From Spirochaetaceae bacterium (GTDB taxonomy: Bacteria; Spirochaetota; Spirochaetia; SZUA-6; Bin103), in the NCBI GenBank assembly GCA_026710565.1, contig JAPOQV010000162.1, positions 1 through 29,894 on the forward strand: a DNA stretch of 29,894 nucleotides. Reading direction: 5' to 3'. A program made the position numbers and the translations under genes. The stretch's first letter is position 1. Each line of letters begins with the position of its first letter. Below, in pieces: positions 7,717 to 15,636 of this stretch. The notes under the pieces are model-generated. The model searched no databases, was not told the DNA's origin, and saw nothing but the letters and a program-made list of their open reading frames with translations.

Positions 7717-8798
7717 GGGTTCTTCATCGCCTGGTTTCGGCCTGCATCATCGGCGGCTCGGGGCTGGGATCCCGGGCGGTCAGAGGTACTGCCTCTCTCG
7801 ATTTGAGGGATCAGAGCGCGCACGGCTGTGAGATAGGTTCGGCTTACCGGCAGCTCGTGCCCTCCGGTGACGCGCACCATGGTCCGCTCGTCGCGCCGAA
7901 AGATCCCCGTGATGTGGCGAAGGGACACCCAGTAGGAGCGGTGTACCTGCATCCCCGCGTCCCCGAGCTCGGTCACGGCATCGGCAAACCGCATCAGAAT
8001 CACGCCCGACCCTTCGGCGGTTACGGCATTTACGTAATGGCCGCTGACGTTGAGATAGATCACATCGCGTCCCAGCTTCGCAGGAAGCCGGTCCAGGAAC
8101 CTGACGGGCCCCTCTGCTGCGCCTCGAGATGAGCCGGCCGCCCGACTCTCTGCCGTGTCGCCGCCTCTGGCGTGATGCCGGGCATCGTCTCGGGGAGCGG
8201 TGCCGTCAGGCGGCTGCGCCTGGTCCTGAGCGGCCGCTGACGGCGAGGACCCGGGGGCAGGGAGGGCTTCGGCACTCTGGATCTCGGCTGTGTGGTGGAG
8301 TCTGGCGCGCAGGCATGCCGCGTAGTGGATGACCGCGCAGCAGGCCGCCAACCAGACGGCTACGTTGAAGTAGATGTCCCAGAGCCTGCCCGCGGCGCTC
8401 CGGCCGAACAGTTCGAAAACGGTATAGGCGATCGCGGTGCAGGGGACCGCCATGAGAGGAAATGTGGCGATGCATGTCAGCACGATCGCGTACGGTTGCC
8501 TGCGACGCGAGAAATACAGCACCAGAGTGCTGAAGGAGTGGCAGAAAGGCCACGAAAGAAGGGTGCACGTGCTGACGAGGAAAAGACGCTGCGCAGTGGT
8601 GAACGTGTCATCCGTGCCCAAGGGCCCGGTAACCGAGTAAACGACGGTCGCGCCAAGTACTGTCACAAGGGAGACCGCGACCACCGGAGCGTCGAGCATC
8701 TCCCGGTACGCGCGGTGCAGGTACGCTACCACGTGCAGCGAGATCAAACGGGTTGCCTTGTCGCTCCGATGAGCTCGGCCGGAGCTTCTATCGTTCAT
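7713..8798 (-). CDS. Membrane-anchored LytTR regulator, paralogue 2 (middle)
   Basis: About 361 residues from the ATG at 8798 (MNDRSSGRAHRSD), preceded by GGGGTCACGCG. A longer frame from a TTG at 8858 has GGAGG about 12 bases upstream and is the alternative start. I prefer 8798 because it puts the pre-membrane segment at a length like those of the paralogues. Four hydrophobic segments follow (starting near VVAVSLVTVLGATVVYS), then a proline/alanine-rich linker and a LytTR domain with the same core as paralogue 1. The membrane segment keeps paralogue features such as CLRARLHHTA after the fourth helix, but the loops differ. The 465-bp gap upstream means it may have its own promoter. Confidence 0.82.
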   Translation of the reverse strand: MNDRSSGRAHRSDKATRLISLHVVAYLHRAYREMLDAPVVAVSLVTVLGATVVYSVTGPLGTDDTFTTAQRLFLVSTCTLLSWPFCHSFSTLVLYFSRRRQPYAIVLTCIATFPLMAVPCTAIAYTVFELFGRSAAGRLWDIYFNVAVWLAACCAVIHYAACLRARLHHTAEIQSAEALPAPGSSPSAAAQDQAQPPDGTAPRDDARHHARGGDTAESRAAGSSRGAAEGPVRFLDRLPAKLGRDVIYLNVSGHYVNAVTAEGSGVILMRFADAVTELGDAGMQVHRSYWVSLRHITGIFRRDERTMVRVTGGHELPVSRTYLTAVRALIPQIERGSTSDRPGSQPRAADDAGRNQAMKNP

Positions 8799-9263
8799 CG
8801 CGTGACCCCGACCATGACAGATGCGTGCATGAAGGGGTCGACCGGTGATGACTCGCAATCAGGATCGACGCCTCCAAGCTAATGCAAGAATGGATGGTAC
8901 CGCGCGGCAGGATCGATGGGGAAGGCACGAGCCTTGTCCGTGAGATCGAAACTGCCGTGTCAAGGTCGACCCCGCTTGGCTCCGACAAGCGCGCGTAGCC
9001 CGAAGAATCCCCGGCAGCGAATAGGCGTTCACGGATGCCCTTCGTTATGCGCGGATGCACAGAGCGGGCCCGGCGCCGCGCCGCGGCTTGCACGGATGCT
9101 ATTCAAGAATAATCCCGTCACTCACGTAGTAACGCCCCGGCCCGAGGGGCAGGGCTGTCCAGAACCGGCGTTTCATGACAGCGACGTGTCCGATTCGTGT
9201 GCTGAAACAGGCCGGGATCGTCGGCGCAGGTGCGACCGCGAGCCTGCCGAGATCGGTGCATCT
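8799..9263. other. Intergenic spacer between LytTR paralogues 3 and 2; no gene seen
   Basis: No reading frame here resembles a protein I recognise. The segment is less GC-rich than its surroundings. It contains a short inverted repeat TATTCaaGAATA at 9100-9111. It also has one GATTCGTGT at 9192-9200, the same 9-mer found at 10450-10458 upstream of paralogue 3. The spacer probably carries the promoter for paralogues 2 and 1; GCATTAGC near 8880 (minus strand) is AT-rich enough to be part of it, but I cannot define boxes. Confidence 0.5.
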
Positions 9264-10355
9264 TCAGTCTCCACTGCGCTCGGGTTCGCCTTGGGTAATG
9301 GAATCGCCGGCCGGCGGCCCGGGCGCTGAGCCGCTGTCCCGTCTCCGCTCTTCCACGTGCGGGATCAACGCCCGCACTGCCGTCAGGTACGTGCGACTCA
9401 CCGGCAATTCATGGCCCCCGGTGACGCGCACAAGCGTCCGCTCGTCGCGTCGGACGATCGCGGTGATGTGGCGATGCGCCACCCAGTAGGAGCGATGGAT
9501 CTGGATGCCCATGTCGTTGAGCTCCGCGATTGCGTCGGCGAAGCGCATGAGAACGACGCCGGATCCGGCGGTGGTCACGGCGTTGACATAGTGGCCGCTC
9601 ACATTGAGGTAGGTCACATCCCGTCCGATATTCTCCGGCAGCCGGTCCAGGAACCTGAGCAGCCGCGCGCTCGCGGCCCGGCTCTCGGTGCCGGGGTGGT
9701 GTGGATCGGCGGCCGCAGGAACGGCGGATTGCTGTTGATCGCCGGCAGATGAGCCGGTCGAGGCGCGATCGCTCCGGTTTTCCGGGTGAGTGCGGTCGGA
9801 TTCGGTTGCCGCGGCGGTCCGGAGCCTGGCGCGCAGGCAGGCCGTGTAATGGACGACGGTGCTGCAGGCTGCCACCGCCAGCGAGACGCTGAGATAGATA
9901 TCCGCAAACCCGCCTGCGTAGCTCTTGCCGGCGACTCCGAAGACGGTATAGGCAACCGCGGTGCAGGGCAGTGCCATGAAAGCGGCTCCGGCGATGGCCG
10001 CCAGCACGATCTGATGCGGCCTCCGCTGCCGCATCAGGCAGAGCAGCGTCGCACTCATTGAGTGGCACAGCGGCCAGGAGATCAGGCCACACAATCCGAC
10101 GTACAGGATGCGGCCGGCCAACGGAATGGTGTTCTCGATGCTCAGGGGGCCGGTGATGGAGTAGATCAGCGTCGCGCCGACAACCGTGCTGACGGACACC
10201 AGCATCACCGTCGCTTCCAGCATCTCCCTGTGCGCTCGTTGCAAGCAGGAACTTCCATGCGCGGTGACGAGATCGGCGCTGCGTTTGTCCCGCCGACTGG
10301 CCTCGCCGCTGCTACGTGGCGGGAGCGCCTCAGAGAACGAGCTGTCGACATCCAT
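9264..10355 (-). CDS. Membrane-anchored LytTR regulator, paralogue 3 (promoter-proximal)
   Basis: A 363-residue protein starting MDVDSSFSEALPP. The organisation matches the other two: a cytosolic N-terminus with SCLQRAHREMLEA, four hydrophobic segments, a polar linker, and a LytTR domain (RFLDRLPENIGRDVTYLNV through RTYLTAVRAL). The LytTR part is the most diverged of the three (about 80 of 97 residues shared with paralogue 1 by eye), but the loop regions expected to touch DNA remain very similar. It starts about 95-245 bp from a cluster of GATTCR repeats in the divergent region, which could be its own operator. TTGGCC with TGTAAC at a 16-bp spacing just before the ATG is a weak promoter candidate. 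Confidence 0.85.
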   Translation of the reverse strand: MDVDSSFSEALPPRSSGEASRRDKRSADLVTAHGSSCLQRAHREMLEATVMLVSVSTVVGATLIYSITGPLSIENTIPLAGRILYVGLCGLISWPLCHSMSATLLCLMRQRRPHQIVLAAIAGAAFMALPCTAVAYTVFGVAGKSYAGGFADIYLSVSLAVAACSTVVHYTACLRARLRTAAATESDRTHPENRSDRASTGSSAGDQQQSAVPAAADPHHPGTESRAASARLLRFLDRLPENIGRDVTYLNVSGHYVNAVTTAGSGVVLMRFADAIAELNDMGIQIHRSYWVAHRHITAIVRRDERTLVRVTGGHELPVSRTYLTAVRALIPHVEERRRDSGSAPGPPAGDSITQGEPERSGD

Positions 10356-10731
10356 GCCGAAAGTTACAGCCCCGATTCGGACTGGGCCAAGGGAGAGTTC
10401 GCGAACAGGCGCGACTGTATCTCGCTCCGATCAACCGAGATGCACTGATGATTCGTGTCGATCACTCAAGAGACGGAGCCGCTCGATCCGACTCCGGCGG
10501 AGCCTCGATTGCCAGTCATCATTCGTGAGATTCGCATGAGAGGTCGTTCGCGGAGCGTGATTCGCAGAATCGATTCACGAAATATGTCGTGATTCACGAT
10601 TGCGGGCGGCTCGCGATGCGCGCAGGCCGAGTGCAACCTCGGCCGTGGGATTGGACAGGCCGACGTGGCTTGTAGCAGGGTCGTCGCCGGGCGCCGAACC
10701 GGCGCCGGCGGTATGTGGAGCTCTGCTTGCA
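10356..10731. promoter_or_regulatory. Divergent intergenic region with GATTCR repeat cluster
   Basis: No gene is supported in this 376-bp stretch between the minus-strand LytTR gene and the plus-strand ABC-ATPase gene. It holds five copies of GATTCR(C/T), starting at 10450, 10529, 10559, 10572 and 10591. The palindrome GAATCGATTC lies at 10567-10576, and the inverted repeat TCACGA-AATATG-TCGTGA at 10575-10592. The segment is distinctly AT-richer than its surroundings. This looks like an operator array for a dimeric or repeat-binding regulator. LytTR proteins are the obvious candidates, but the spacings (79, 30, 13 and 19 bp) are not the regular ~21-bp phasing reported for LytTR sites. Confidence 0.5.
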
Positions 10732-12435
10732 ATGGCTGACCCCCTTGAACGGGATCTGAGCAGGATCGACGGCCGGCCGTACGGGCACTACCGGGATCTG
10801 CGCGGGCGTCGCTACTCGCTGGGTGGCTGCAGCCTGCACATCGAGCATGTGCAGGGCGATCCCTTCGCCGCGCCGAGTCGATTGCGCGTCGAGGTGCCCG
10901 CCGCCGCCCTGGGGCTGCCGGGCTGGGCTCTCGGCGGCCGGGACGCCCGGCGGGCAACCGGCGATTACCTGCAGCGAGCGCTGCATCCTGCACTGTCCCG
11001 ATCTGCGGGAGGGGCAGGCAGCGGCAAGAGCGGGCTGCTGGAGATCAGCCGCACGGGTCAGGAGGTGCTGGACCGAACGGGCGTCGTCGTGGACGAGGCC
11101 GGCGGTGCCCGGGTTCGCCTGTGCGCGGGGCTGCCCGCGGCGGGGCGGCGTATTCTCGGGCGCGCTGCTGCCGACCTTCTGGCACGGCGGCTCCACGCCG
11201 CAATCGGAGCCGTGGTGGAAGGGCGCGACCTCGGCGCGCTCCGCTCCCACGTGCACGCCGTGGAAGACCAGGTGGCCTTGCGTTCACGGCTTCGCGATCA
11301 TGGGCTGATCGCGTTCATGGCAGACGGAAGACTGCTGCCGCGGCGCAGCGGCGGGGAGTCGCGTGGGCTGCCGGGCGCGCTGCCGCTGGAGGTTCCCGGC
11401 GCACTGGCGGTCGAGCTGCAGGCGCCGCACGCCGGAGTGCTTCGGGGCCTCGGGATCCGTGCCGGTGTCACCGTGATCGTGGGCGGCGGCTACCACGGCA
11501 AGTCCACGCTGCTGCAGGCGCTGGCCCTGGGCATCTACGATCACGTGCCCGGCGACGGCCGCGAGCGGTGCGTCTCCGCGCACGATCTGGTGACCGTGCG
11601 CGCCGAAGACGGCCGCTCGGTGCGCGGCGTGTGCCTCACCCCGTTCATCCGCGACCTGCCGCTGGGACGGCAGACGGGCAGCTTCGACAGCGATGACGCC
11701 TCGGGCAGCACGTCGCAGGCGGCGGCGATCGTCGAAGCGCTGGAGATGGGGGCGTCCGGCCTCCTGATCGACGAGGATACGGCCGCGACCAATTTCATGA
11801 TCCGGGACGCGCGCATGCGCCGGCTGGTCCCCGGGGACCGCGAGCCGATCACCCCGTTTATCGACCGCGTGCGCCAGCTCTGGGAGAGCCGCGGCGTCTC
11901 GTCGGTACTGGTGGTCGGCGGAGCGGGCGACTACCTGGACGTCGCCGACTGTGTCATTCAGATGGATGCCTACCAACCCCGTGACGTCACGGAACGGGCG
12001 CGCGAGGTCGCGTCCGCCCAGCCGCTTGGCGACGCGCAGCCGCGTGCGCCCGACGCCTGGCCGCCCGCTGCGCCGCGGATTCCGCGGCCGGACGGACTGG
12101 ATCCGCGGCGGGGCCGCCGGCCGGAGCGGGTGCGCGCCGTGAGGACGCGGTCGATCGAGTTCGGGCGTGAGGAGATCGACGTCAGTCTGCTGTACCAGAT
12201 CGTGGACCCGGCGCAGTGCCGGATGATCGGCGACGCGTTGCTGCGGATCACGCGCGGGCTGTGCGACGGACGGAACGATCTTCCCGCGATCATGACGGCG
12301 CTCGACGCCGGGATGCGGGCGGGCGGGCTCCAGGAGGTGGCCGAGCCGGGATTCGGTGACCGGGCGCACGTCCGCCGCTTCGAGATAGCGGCGGCGCTCA
12401 ACCGCCTGCGCAGCCTGCGCGTGGCGCCGCGCTGA
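10732..12435 (+). CDS. ABC-ATPase domain protein (PF09818-like)
   Basis: A 567-residue protein from MADPLERDL, with GTGGAG upstream at 10714-10719. The Walker A reads GGGYHGKST at 251-259 and the Walker B region reads LLIDEDTAATNFMIRD (about 344-359). Both are the distinctive versions found in the stand-alone ABC_ATPase family, not in transporters. Other family blocks are YGHYRDLRGRRYSLGG near the N-terminus, FIRDLPLGRQT, and VLVVGGAGDYLDVADCVIQM. There are no membrane segments. The trypanosome relative MRB1590 is linked to RNA editing; bacterial members have no settled function. The length (usually 550-580) is normal, so the protein looks intact. A frame extension upstream to 10600 runs into the operator-like repeats and is rejected. 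Confidence 0.85.
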   Translation: MADPLERDLSRIDGRPYGHYRDLRGRRYSLGGCSLHIEHVQGDPFAAPSRLRVEVPAAALGLPGWALGGRDARRATGDYLQRALHPALSRSAGGAGSGKSGLLEISRTGQEVLDRTGVVVDEAGGARVRLCAGLPAAGRRILGRAAADLLARRLHAAIGAVVEGRDLGALRSHVHAVEDQVALRSRLRDHGLIAFMADGRLLPRRSGGESRGLPGALPLEVPGALAVELQAPHAGVLRGLGIRAGVTVIVGGGYHGKSTLLQALALGIYDHVPGDGRERCVSAHDLVTVRAEDGRSVRGVCLTPFIRDLPLGRQTGSFDSDDASGSTSQAAAIVEALEMGASGLLIDEDTAATNFMIRDARMRRLVPGDREPITPFIDRVRQLWESRGVSSVLVVGGAGDYLDVADCVIQMDAYQPRDVTERAREVASAQPLGDAQPRAPDAWPPAAPRIPRPDGLDPRRGRRPERVRAVRTRSIEFGREEIDVSLLYQIVDPAQCRMIGDALLRITRGLCDGRNDLPAIMTALDAGMRAGGLQEVAEPGFGDRAHVRRFEIAAALNRLRSLRVAPR

Positions 12436-12454
12436 CGGCCGTCTCCATGACGTC

Positions 12455-13231
12455 GTGATCGAACGCCAGTTCGCCGAGCCCCGCCTGGCTGCGCTGTATG
12501 ATCCGCTCTGCGGGCGGGAAGGCCGAGCGGATTTTCGCTTCTATCTGCCACTGGTGATGTCGGCGGACGCGGTGCTCGACGTCGGCTGCGGCACGGGTGC
12601 GCTGCTGAAGTGGGCCCGCGAGAGAGGCCATGCCGGACGTCTGGTAGGGCTGGATCCGGGCCGCGGGATGCTCGACGTGGCGCGCGCGCGGTCCGACATA
12701 GACTGGATCCTTGGCGACTTGACCACGGTCGCCTGGGACCGGGAGTTCGATCTGGCGGTCATGACCGGTCATGCGTTCCAGCAGTTGATCGGGGATGACG
12801 AGATCCGTGCGTCGATCGCCGCGATCCATTCCGCGCTTGCCTGCAACGGCGTCTTCGCGTTCGAAACCCGCAACCCACTGGCCCGGGAGTGGGAACGGTG
12901 GACTCCCGAGCACGGGGTCGAGTTCGTCGCAGCCGATGGCGCGCGCGTACGGTACGAAGCCACGGTCCAGGCACCGATCGAAAGGGGTATCGTCCGGTTC
13001 ACCAATACCTACACCAGTCCGGGCTGGGCGCGTCCGGACCCGAGCCCCAGCACGCTTCGGTTCCTCGACTCGGCGACGCTGAATCCGCTGCTCACCGATG
13101 CCGGCTTCGCGATCGAGGATCAATATGGCGACTGGGACCGGAGCCCGCTGGTGGACGAGAGCCCGGAGATCATCACCATCGCACGACGGACTCACGCACG
13201 ACGGACTCACGCACGACGGACTCAGTTGTAA
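12455..13231 (+). CDS. Class I SAM-dependent methyltransferase
   Basis: A 258-residue protein. The start is GTG at 12455, 20 bases after the ABC-ATPase gene, and no ATG is available in frame. Motif I is VLDVGCGTG (40-48), followed by an acidic residue in LVGLDPGRGM (about 64) that would bind the ribose, then DIDWILGDLTTVAWD and FDLAVMTGHAFQQL. This is a Methyltransf_25-like fold. The substrate is unknown. The C-terminus ends RRTHARRTHARRTQL, encoded by a 15-bp tandem repeat, and overlaps the 3' end of the opposing dehydratase gene by 10 bp. The tail is probably a recent slippage product and not functional sequence. Confidence 0.82.
   Translation: MIERQFAEPRLAALYDPLCGREGRADFRFYLPLVMSADAVLDVGCGTGALLKWARERGHAGRLVGLDPGRGMLDVARARSDIDWILGDLTTVAWDREFDLAVMTGHAFQQLIGDDEIRASIAAIHSALACNGVFAFETRNPLAREWERWTPEHGVEFVAADGARVRYEATVQAPIERGIVRFTNTYTSPGWARPDPSPSTLRFLDSATLNPLLTDAGFAIEDQYGDWDRSPLVDESPEIITIARRTHARRTHARRTQL
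13181..13224. repeat. 15-bp tandem repeat, about 2.9 copies
   Basis: The unit GCACGACGGACTCAC occurs at 13181-13195 and 13196-13210, and again at 13211-13224 lacking the last base. It encodes the RTHAR repeats at the methyltransferase C-terminus. The last copy contains the stop codon of the opposing dehydratase gene. The 15-bp unit preserves reading frame, so the copy number could vary between strains. Confidence 0.9.
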
Positions 13232-14361
13232 CCGGTCGAGCCGTCCGGGCGGGTCGGGGCGTGACGCTCCCAGTGCCGGTAACGGTCGTTCCGTATCGCC
13301 TCCTCGTTCACCTCGATGCCGAAGCCGGGGCGGTCGCTCACCTGCAAGTAACCGTCCGCCGGCAACAGCACCCCGTCGAACCTGCGGCGTGTCTCCTCGC
13401 TCGGCAGCACGTACTCCAGGATCTTGAAGTTGGGCGTCGCCAGTGCGAAGTGCGCGTTCACCGCGGTGGCCAGCGGTCCCATCGGGTTGTGCGGGGCGAC
13501 GGTGACGTAGTGCGCCTCGGCTATGGCGGCGATCTTGCGCATCTCCAGGAGGCCGCCGCAGACGCACACGTCCGGTTGGATGATGTCGGCACCCTGCGCG
13601 GCCAGCAGGTCCAGGAACTCGAAACGGCCGTAGAGACATTCGCCGGTGGCCAGCGGCACCTGCATCTGCGCGCGCAGCCGCCCCCACGCCGGGATGTGCT
13701 CCGGACGCAGAGGCTCTTCGTAGAAATACGGATCGAACGGCGCCAGCGCGTTGGCCAACTGCAGCGCCCTGATCGGCTCCAGGATCCGCGCGTGCGGGTC
13801 GAACGCGAACTCCCAGTCCTCGGGCGTGTGCTCGCGCAGTTCCCGGAAGTAACGGGCGGCCGCAGCGCACACGCGGCCCCACCGGTCCGCCTCCGGGTCG
13901 AGCAGGTAGGGGCTGGTCTTGAAGGCCGTGAATCCCCAGTCGTCGTGGAGCCGGTGCGCGCGCTCGGCCGCCTCGGCCCCGTCCCGCCCCTTGACCGCGT
14001 GGTACACGCGAACGCGCTCGCGCGCGGCGCCGCCGAGCAGGCGGTACACCGGCAGTCCGGCCTCCTTGCCGCTGATGTCCCAGAGCGCCTGGTCGAACGC
14101 CGAGATGGCCGCCAGGCCGACTCCTCCCGGCGGGAACCGGAACTGCTGGTGGACCTTCATCATCAGGTACTCGATGCGCCGCGGATCCTCGCCGCCGACC
14201 AGCGCGAACAGGTAGTCGGCGATCGGCGCCACGCTCAGGTCGGGTCCGGTGGAGTACGCCTCGCCCCAGCCGTGGATTCCCTGGTCGGTCCGCACCTTTA
14301 CCAGCGCGCGCGAACGTGCCTCCAGGGCCGTGATATCGGTGGAGATTCCGGTGATCTTCAT
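13222..14361 (-). CDS. Enolase-superfamily dehydratase, D-galactonate dehydratase-like
   Basis: A 379-residue protein from the ATG at 14361 with AGAGGA seven bases upstream. Metal ligands fit D188 (FDPHARI), E215 (YEEPL) and E241 (TGECLYG). H190 follows D188 by two residues. H291 (PHNPMGPLATA), with D264 (QPD), would form the His-Asp dyad. This pattern, with near-identical spacing, is that of E. coli DgoD (Asp183, His185, Glu209, Glu235, Asp258, His285). The N-terminal capping domain spans about 1-115. The enzyme should remove water from a sugar acid to give a 2-keto-3-deoxy acid; the exact sugar cannot be read off. It is transcribed towards the methyltransferase and overlaps its end. Confidence 0.85.
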   Translation of the reverse strand: MKITGISTDITALEARSRALVKVRTDQGIHGWGEAYSTGPDLSVAPIADYLFALVGGEDPRRIEYLMMKVHQQFRFPPGGVGLAAISAFDQALWDISGKEAGLPVYRLLGGAARERVRVYHAVKGRDGAEAAERAHRLHDDWGFTAFKTSPYLLDPEADRWGRVCAAAARYFRELREHTPEDWEFAFDPHARILEPIRALQLANALAPFDPYFYEEPLRPEHIPAWGRLRAQMQVPLATGECLYGRFEFLDLLAAQGADIIQPDVCVCGGLLEMRKIAAIAEAHYVTVAPHNPMGPLATAVNAHFALATPNFKILEYVLPSEETRRRFDGVLLPADGYLQVSDRPGFGIEVNEEAIRNDRYRHWERHAPTRPDGSTGYN

Positions 14362-14467
14362 GGCTTTCCTCTCATCGCACAGCATCGTCGGCGCGCCCAC
14401 GGGCTCGCAAGTGTGCGTGCCGCCCGCGCGGTGGTTGCAGGCCCGGCGCGCGGAATACACTGCCGCG

Positions 14468-14974
14468 GTGGAGATTCCGCGCCCGCGCGCACCCGCAGCG
14501 CGCAACGAGCGTATCGCCGGCCGCATCCTGTCGTCGGCGGTCGCGCTGACCGCCACCTACTTCTTCGTGTTGCTGTACGACATGGTGAGCCCGGTGGTGT
14601 TCGCGGCGGTCGACACCGGAGGCGAAGCGCCGACCCGGACGACGACGCGCCGGTCGGCCGCCGGATCGCTGACCATGATCGTGCTGGCCGGCGGCTGGGC
14701 CTACGCGGTGTGGGTCTCGTTCCGCTACGTGTGGTCGCACCGGTTCGGCACCGTCTACTCCCGCGCGGCCATGGCGTTCGCGGTGGCGCTCGGCGGCGGC
14801 AGCGTGGTGCAGGCGGTGTTCGCCCTGCTGGTAGCCCTGGAGGTCGAGCAGGGAAGTCTGACGCCGGCCCTGATCACGGTGCCCGTTCTGATGGGGGCGG
14901 CAGCCGCGGCGTTGCTGCTCGGGCGCTTCCTGCGGCGGCGCTCTCAGCAGTCGAACGAATCGCGCAATGTCTGA
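14468..14974 (+). CDS. Small predicted membrane protein of unknown function
   Basis: About 168 residues from a GTG at 14468 (MEIPRPRAPAARNERIAG). Four hydrophobic stretches are visible: ILSSAVALTATYFFVLLYD, LTMIVLAGGWAYAVWV, MAFAVALGGGSVVQAVFALLVAL and ALITVPVLMGAAAAALLLG. An Arg-rich C-terminal tail would stay in the cytoplasm. I do not recognise a family. The frame is open further upstream, antisense to the dehydratase gene, so the start is uncertain. It ends 31 bp inside the opposing MazF-like gene. The hydrophobic pattern is strong evidence that the frame is real despite the lack of a recognisable homologue. Confidence 0.55.
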   Translation: MEIPRPRAPAARNERIAGRILSSAVALTATYFFVLLYDMVSPVVFAAVDTGGEAPTRTTTRRSAAGSLTMIVLAGGWAYAVWVSFRYVWSHRFGTVYSRAAMAFAVALGGGSVVQAVFALLVALEVEQGSLTPALITVPVLMGAAAAALLLGRFLRRRSQQSNESRNV

Positions 14975-15252
14975 CACGCGTCCGCCAGCCGCGCCTTGGA
15001 AAGCGTGGTGATCCGGCGCCGGAAGGAGTGCCGGGGCAAGGTGTGCACGTTGTCGAAATTGACGACGCAGTCGGTCGGCACGCCGTCATGCCCGGGCGTC
15101 AGGGAAAGTTCGGACACCAGCCCGCGGCGGGTTCGCGTCAGCGCGGCGACCACCACCACGCCGATCCGCGCCGCGACCGGATCGCGGGTCAGGACCAGCA
15201 CCGGACGGTCGCCTCCCGGCGTCGCGGCGAACCAGATGTCACCGCGCCGCAT
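14944..15252 (-). CDS. MazF/PemK-type endoribonuclease toxin
   Basis: A 102-residue protein from the ATG at 15252. It opens MRRGDIWFAATPGGDRPVLV, the canonical MazF start (RGDIW then G.RPVLVL). VVVVAALTRTRRG carries the conserved Thr/Arg region, and DCVVNFDNVHTLPRHSFRR matches the C-terminal strand that in MazF reads xNxDQ.RTV. These toxins cut single-stranded mRNA at short sequences. It overlaps the upstream antitoxin by 14 bp, as expected for a coupled pair. Length is normal, so the toxin is probably intact. Confidence 0.85.
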   Translation of the reverse strand: MRRGDIWFAATPGGDRPVLVLTRDPVAARIGVVVVAALTRTRRGLVSELSLTPGHDGVPTDCVVNFDNVHTLPRHSFRRRITTLSKARLADACQTLRDSFDC

Positions 15253-15490
15253 CGTCCCAGTCGCGCCATTCCTCGGCCGGTCCCCAGTCGACGACCTTGG
15301 AGAGCGACGTTTCCTCCTCGCTCGGCGGGTGCTCGAGCCACCGCCTGGCATCCTCTTCCGCCCGCAGTCGGAGCAGGTAGCTATGGAGCGCTTCACGGAG
15401 AAACCGCGAGCGCTTCATCCCCAGCCGGACGGCCCATTCGCCCGCCGCTTCCGCATCCTGGTCGGGCACGCGAAAACTGAGCATTGTCAT
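15239..15490 (-). CDS. Ribbon-helix-helix antitoxin partner of MazF-like toxin
   Basis: About 83 residues starting MTMLSFRVPDQDAEAAGEWA. The SFRVPD strand and LGMKRSRFLREALHSYL helices form a ribbon-helix-helix DNA-binding domain. The acidic tail (EEETSLSKVVDWGPAEEWRD) would wrap the toxin. An alternative ATG lies two codons downstream (15484). The start codon sits inside the palindrome ATTGTCATACAAT (15483-15495), a likely autorepression site. A longer frame back to 15631 overlaps the promoter of the divergent transporter gene and is rejected. Confidence 0.75.
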   Translation of the reverse strand: MTMLSFRVPDQDAEAAGEWAVRLGMKRSRFLREALHSYLLRLRAEEDARRWLEHPPSEEETSLSKVVDWGPAEEWRDWDDAAR

Positions 15491-15526
15491 ACAATTATGG
15501 AACAACGTGATACATTCTGATGTCAA
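15483..15526 (-). promoter_or_regulatory. Candidate promoter and operator of the MazEF-like pair
   Basis: On the minus strand TTGACA (15526-15521) is a perfect -35 box. CATAAT (15499-15494) is a 5 of 6 match to -10, but the spacing is 21 bp, longer than optimal. The inverted repeat ATTGT-cat-ACAAT (15483-15495) straddles the antitoxin start codon. A dimer of the antitoxin bound there would block translation start and transcription, typical of type II autoregulation. Confidence 0.45.
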
Positions 15527-15542
15527 CGCCGCCGCTTGCAGT

Positions 15543-15583
15543 TTGACTCCGGTATCAGGGTTTCCTACGATCGTGGCCCTGAT
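15543..15583 (+). promoter_or_regulatory. Sigma-70-like promoter with operator-like inverted repeat
   Basis: TTGACT (15543-15548), a 17-bp spacer, then TACGAT (15566-15571) form a good vegetative promoter for the transporter ATPase whose GTG is at 15637. A perfect 7-bp inverted repeat ATCAGGG / CCCTGAT (15554-15560 and 15577-15583) brackets the -10 box. It could be a repressor site that excludes RNA polymerase. The promoter runs back-to-back with the MazEF-like promoter, with -35 boxes 17 bp apart. Confidence 0.6.
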
Positions 15584-15636
15584 GGGAGCGTTCACGGGGT
15601 CGTCCGTCGTGCCGCGCGCCGGCGGGAGCACGATCG

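Noticed and set aside
9100..9111. Short inverted repeat TATTCaaGAATA as an operator
   Set aside because: Five-base arms occur often by chance; it is far from either start codon and has no second copy nearby.
10600..10731. Upstream extension of the ABC-ATPase frame
   Set aside because: It begins next to the GATTCR repeat array and encodes a sequence unlike the family N-terminus, which starts at MADPLERDL.
13181..13224. Possible CRISPR-like repeat
   Set aside because: Copies are directly adjacent with no spacers, the unit is 15 bp, and it is coding.
12889..15480. Very long plus-strand open frame of 863 codons
   Set aside because: It runs antisense to the well-supported dehydratase gene and through the methyltransferase tail and membrane gene in a wrong frame. 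Its protein is Arg/Gly/Ala-rich with no recognisable motif, as expected in high-GC DNA.
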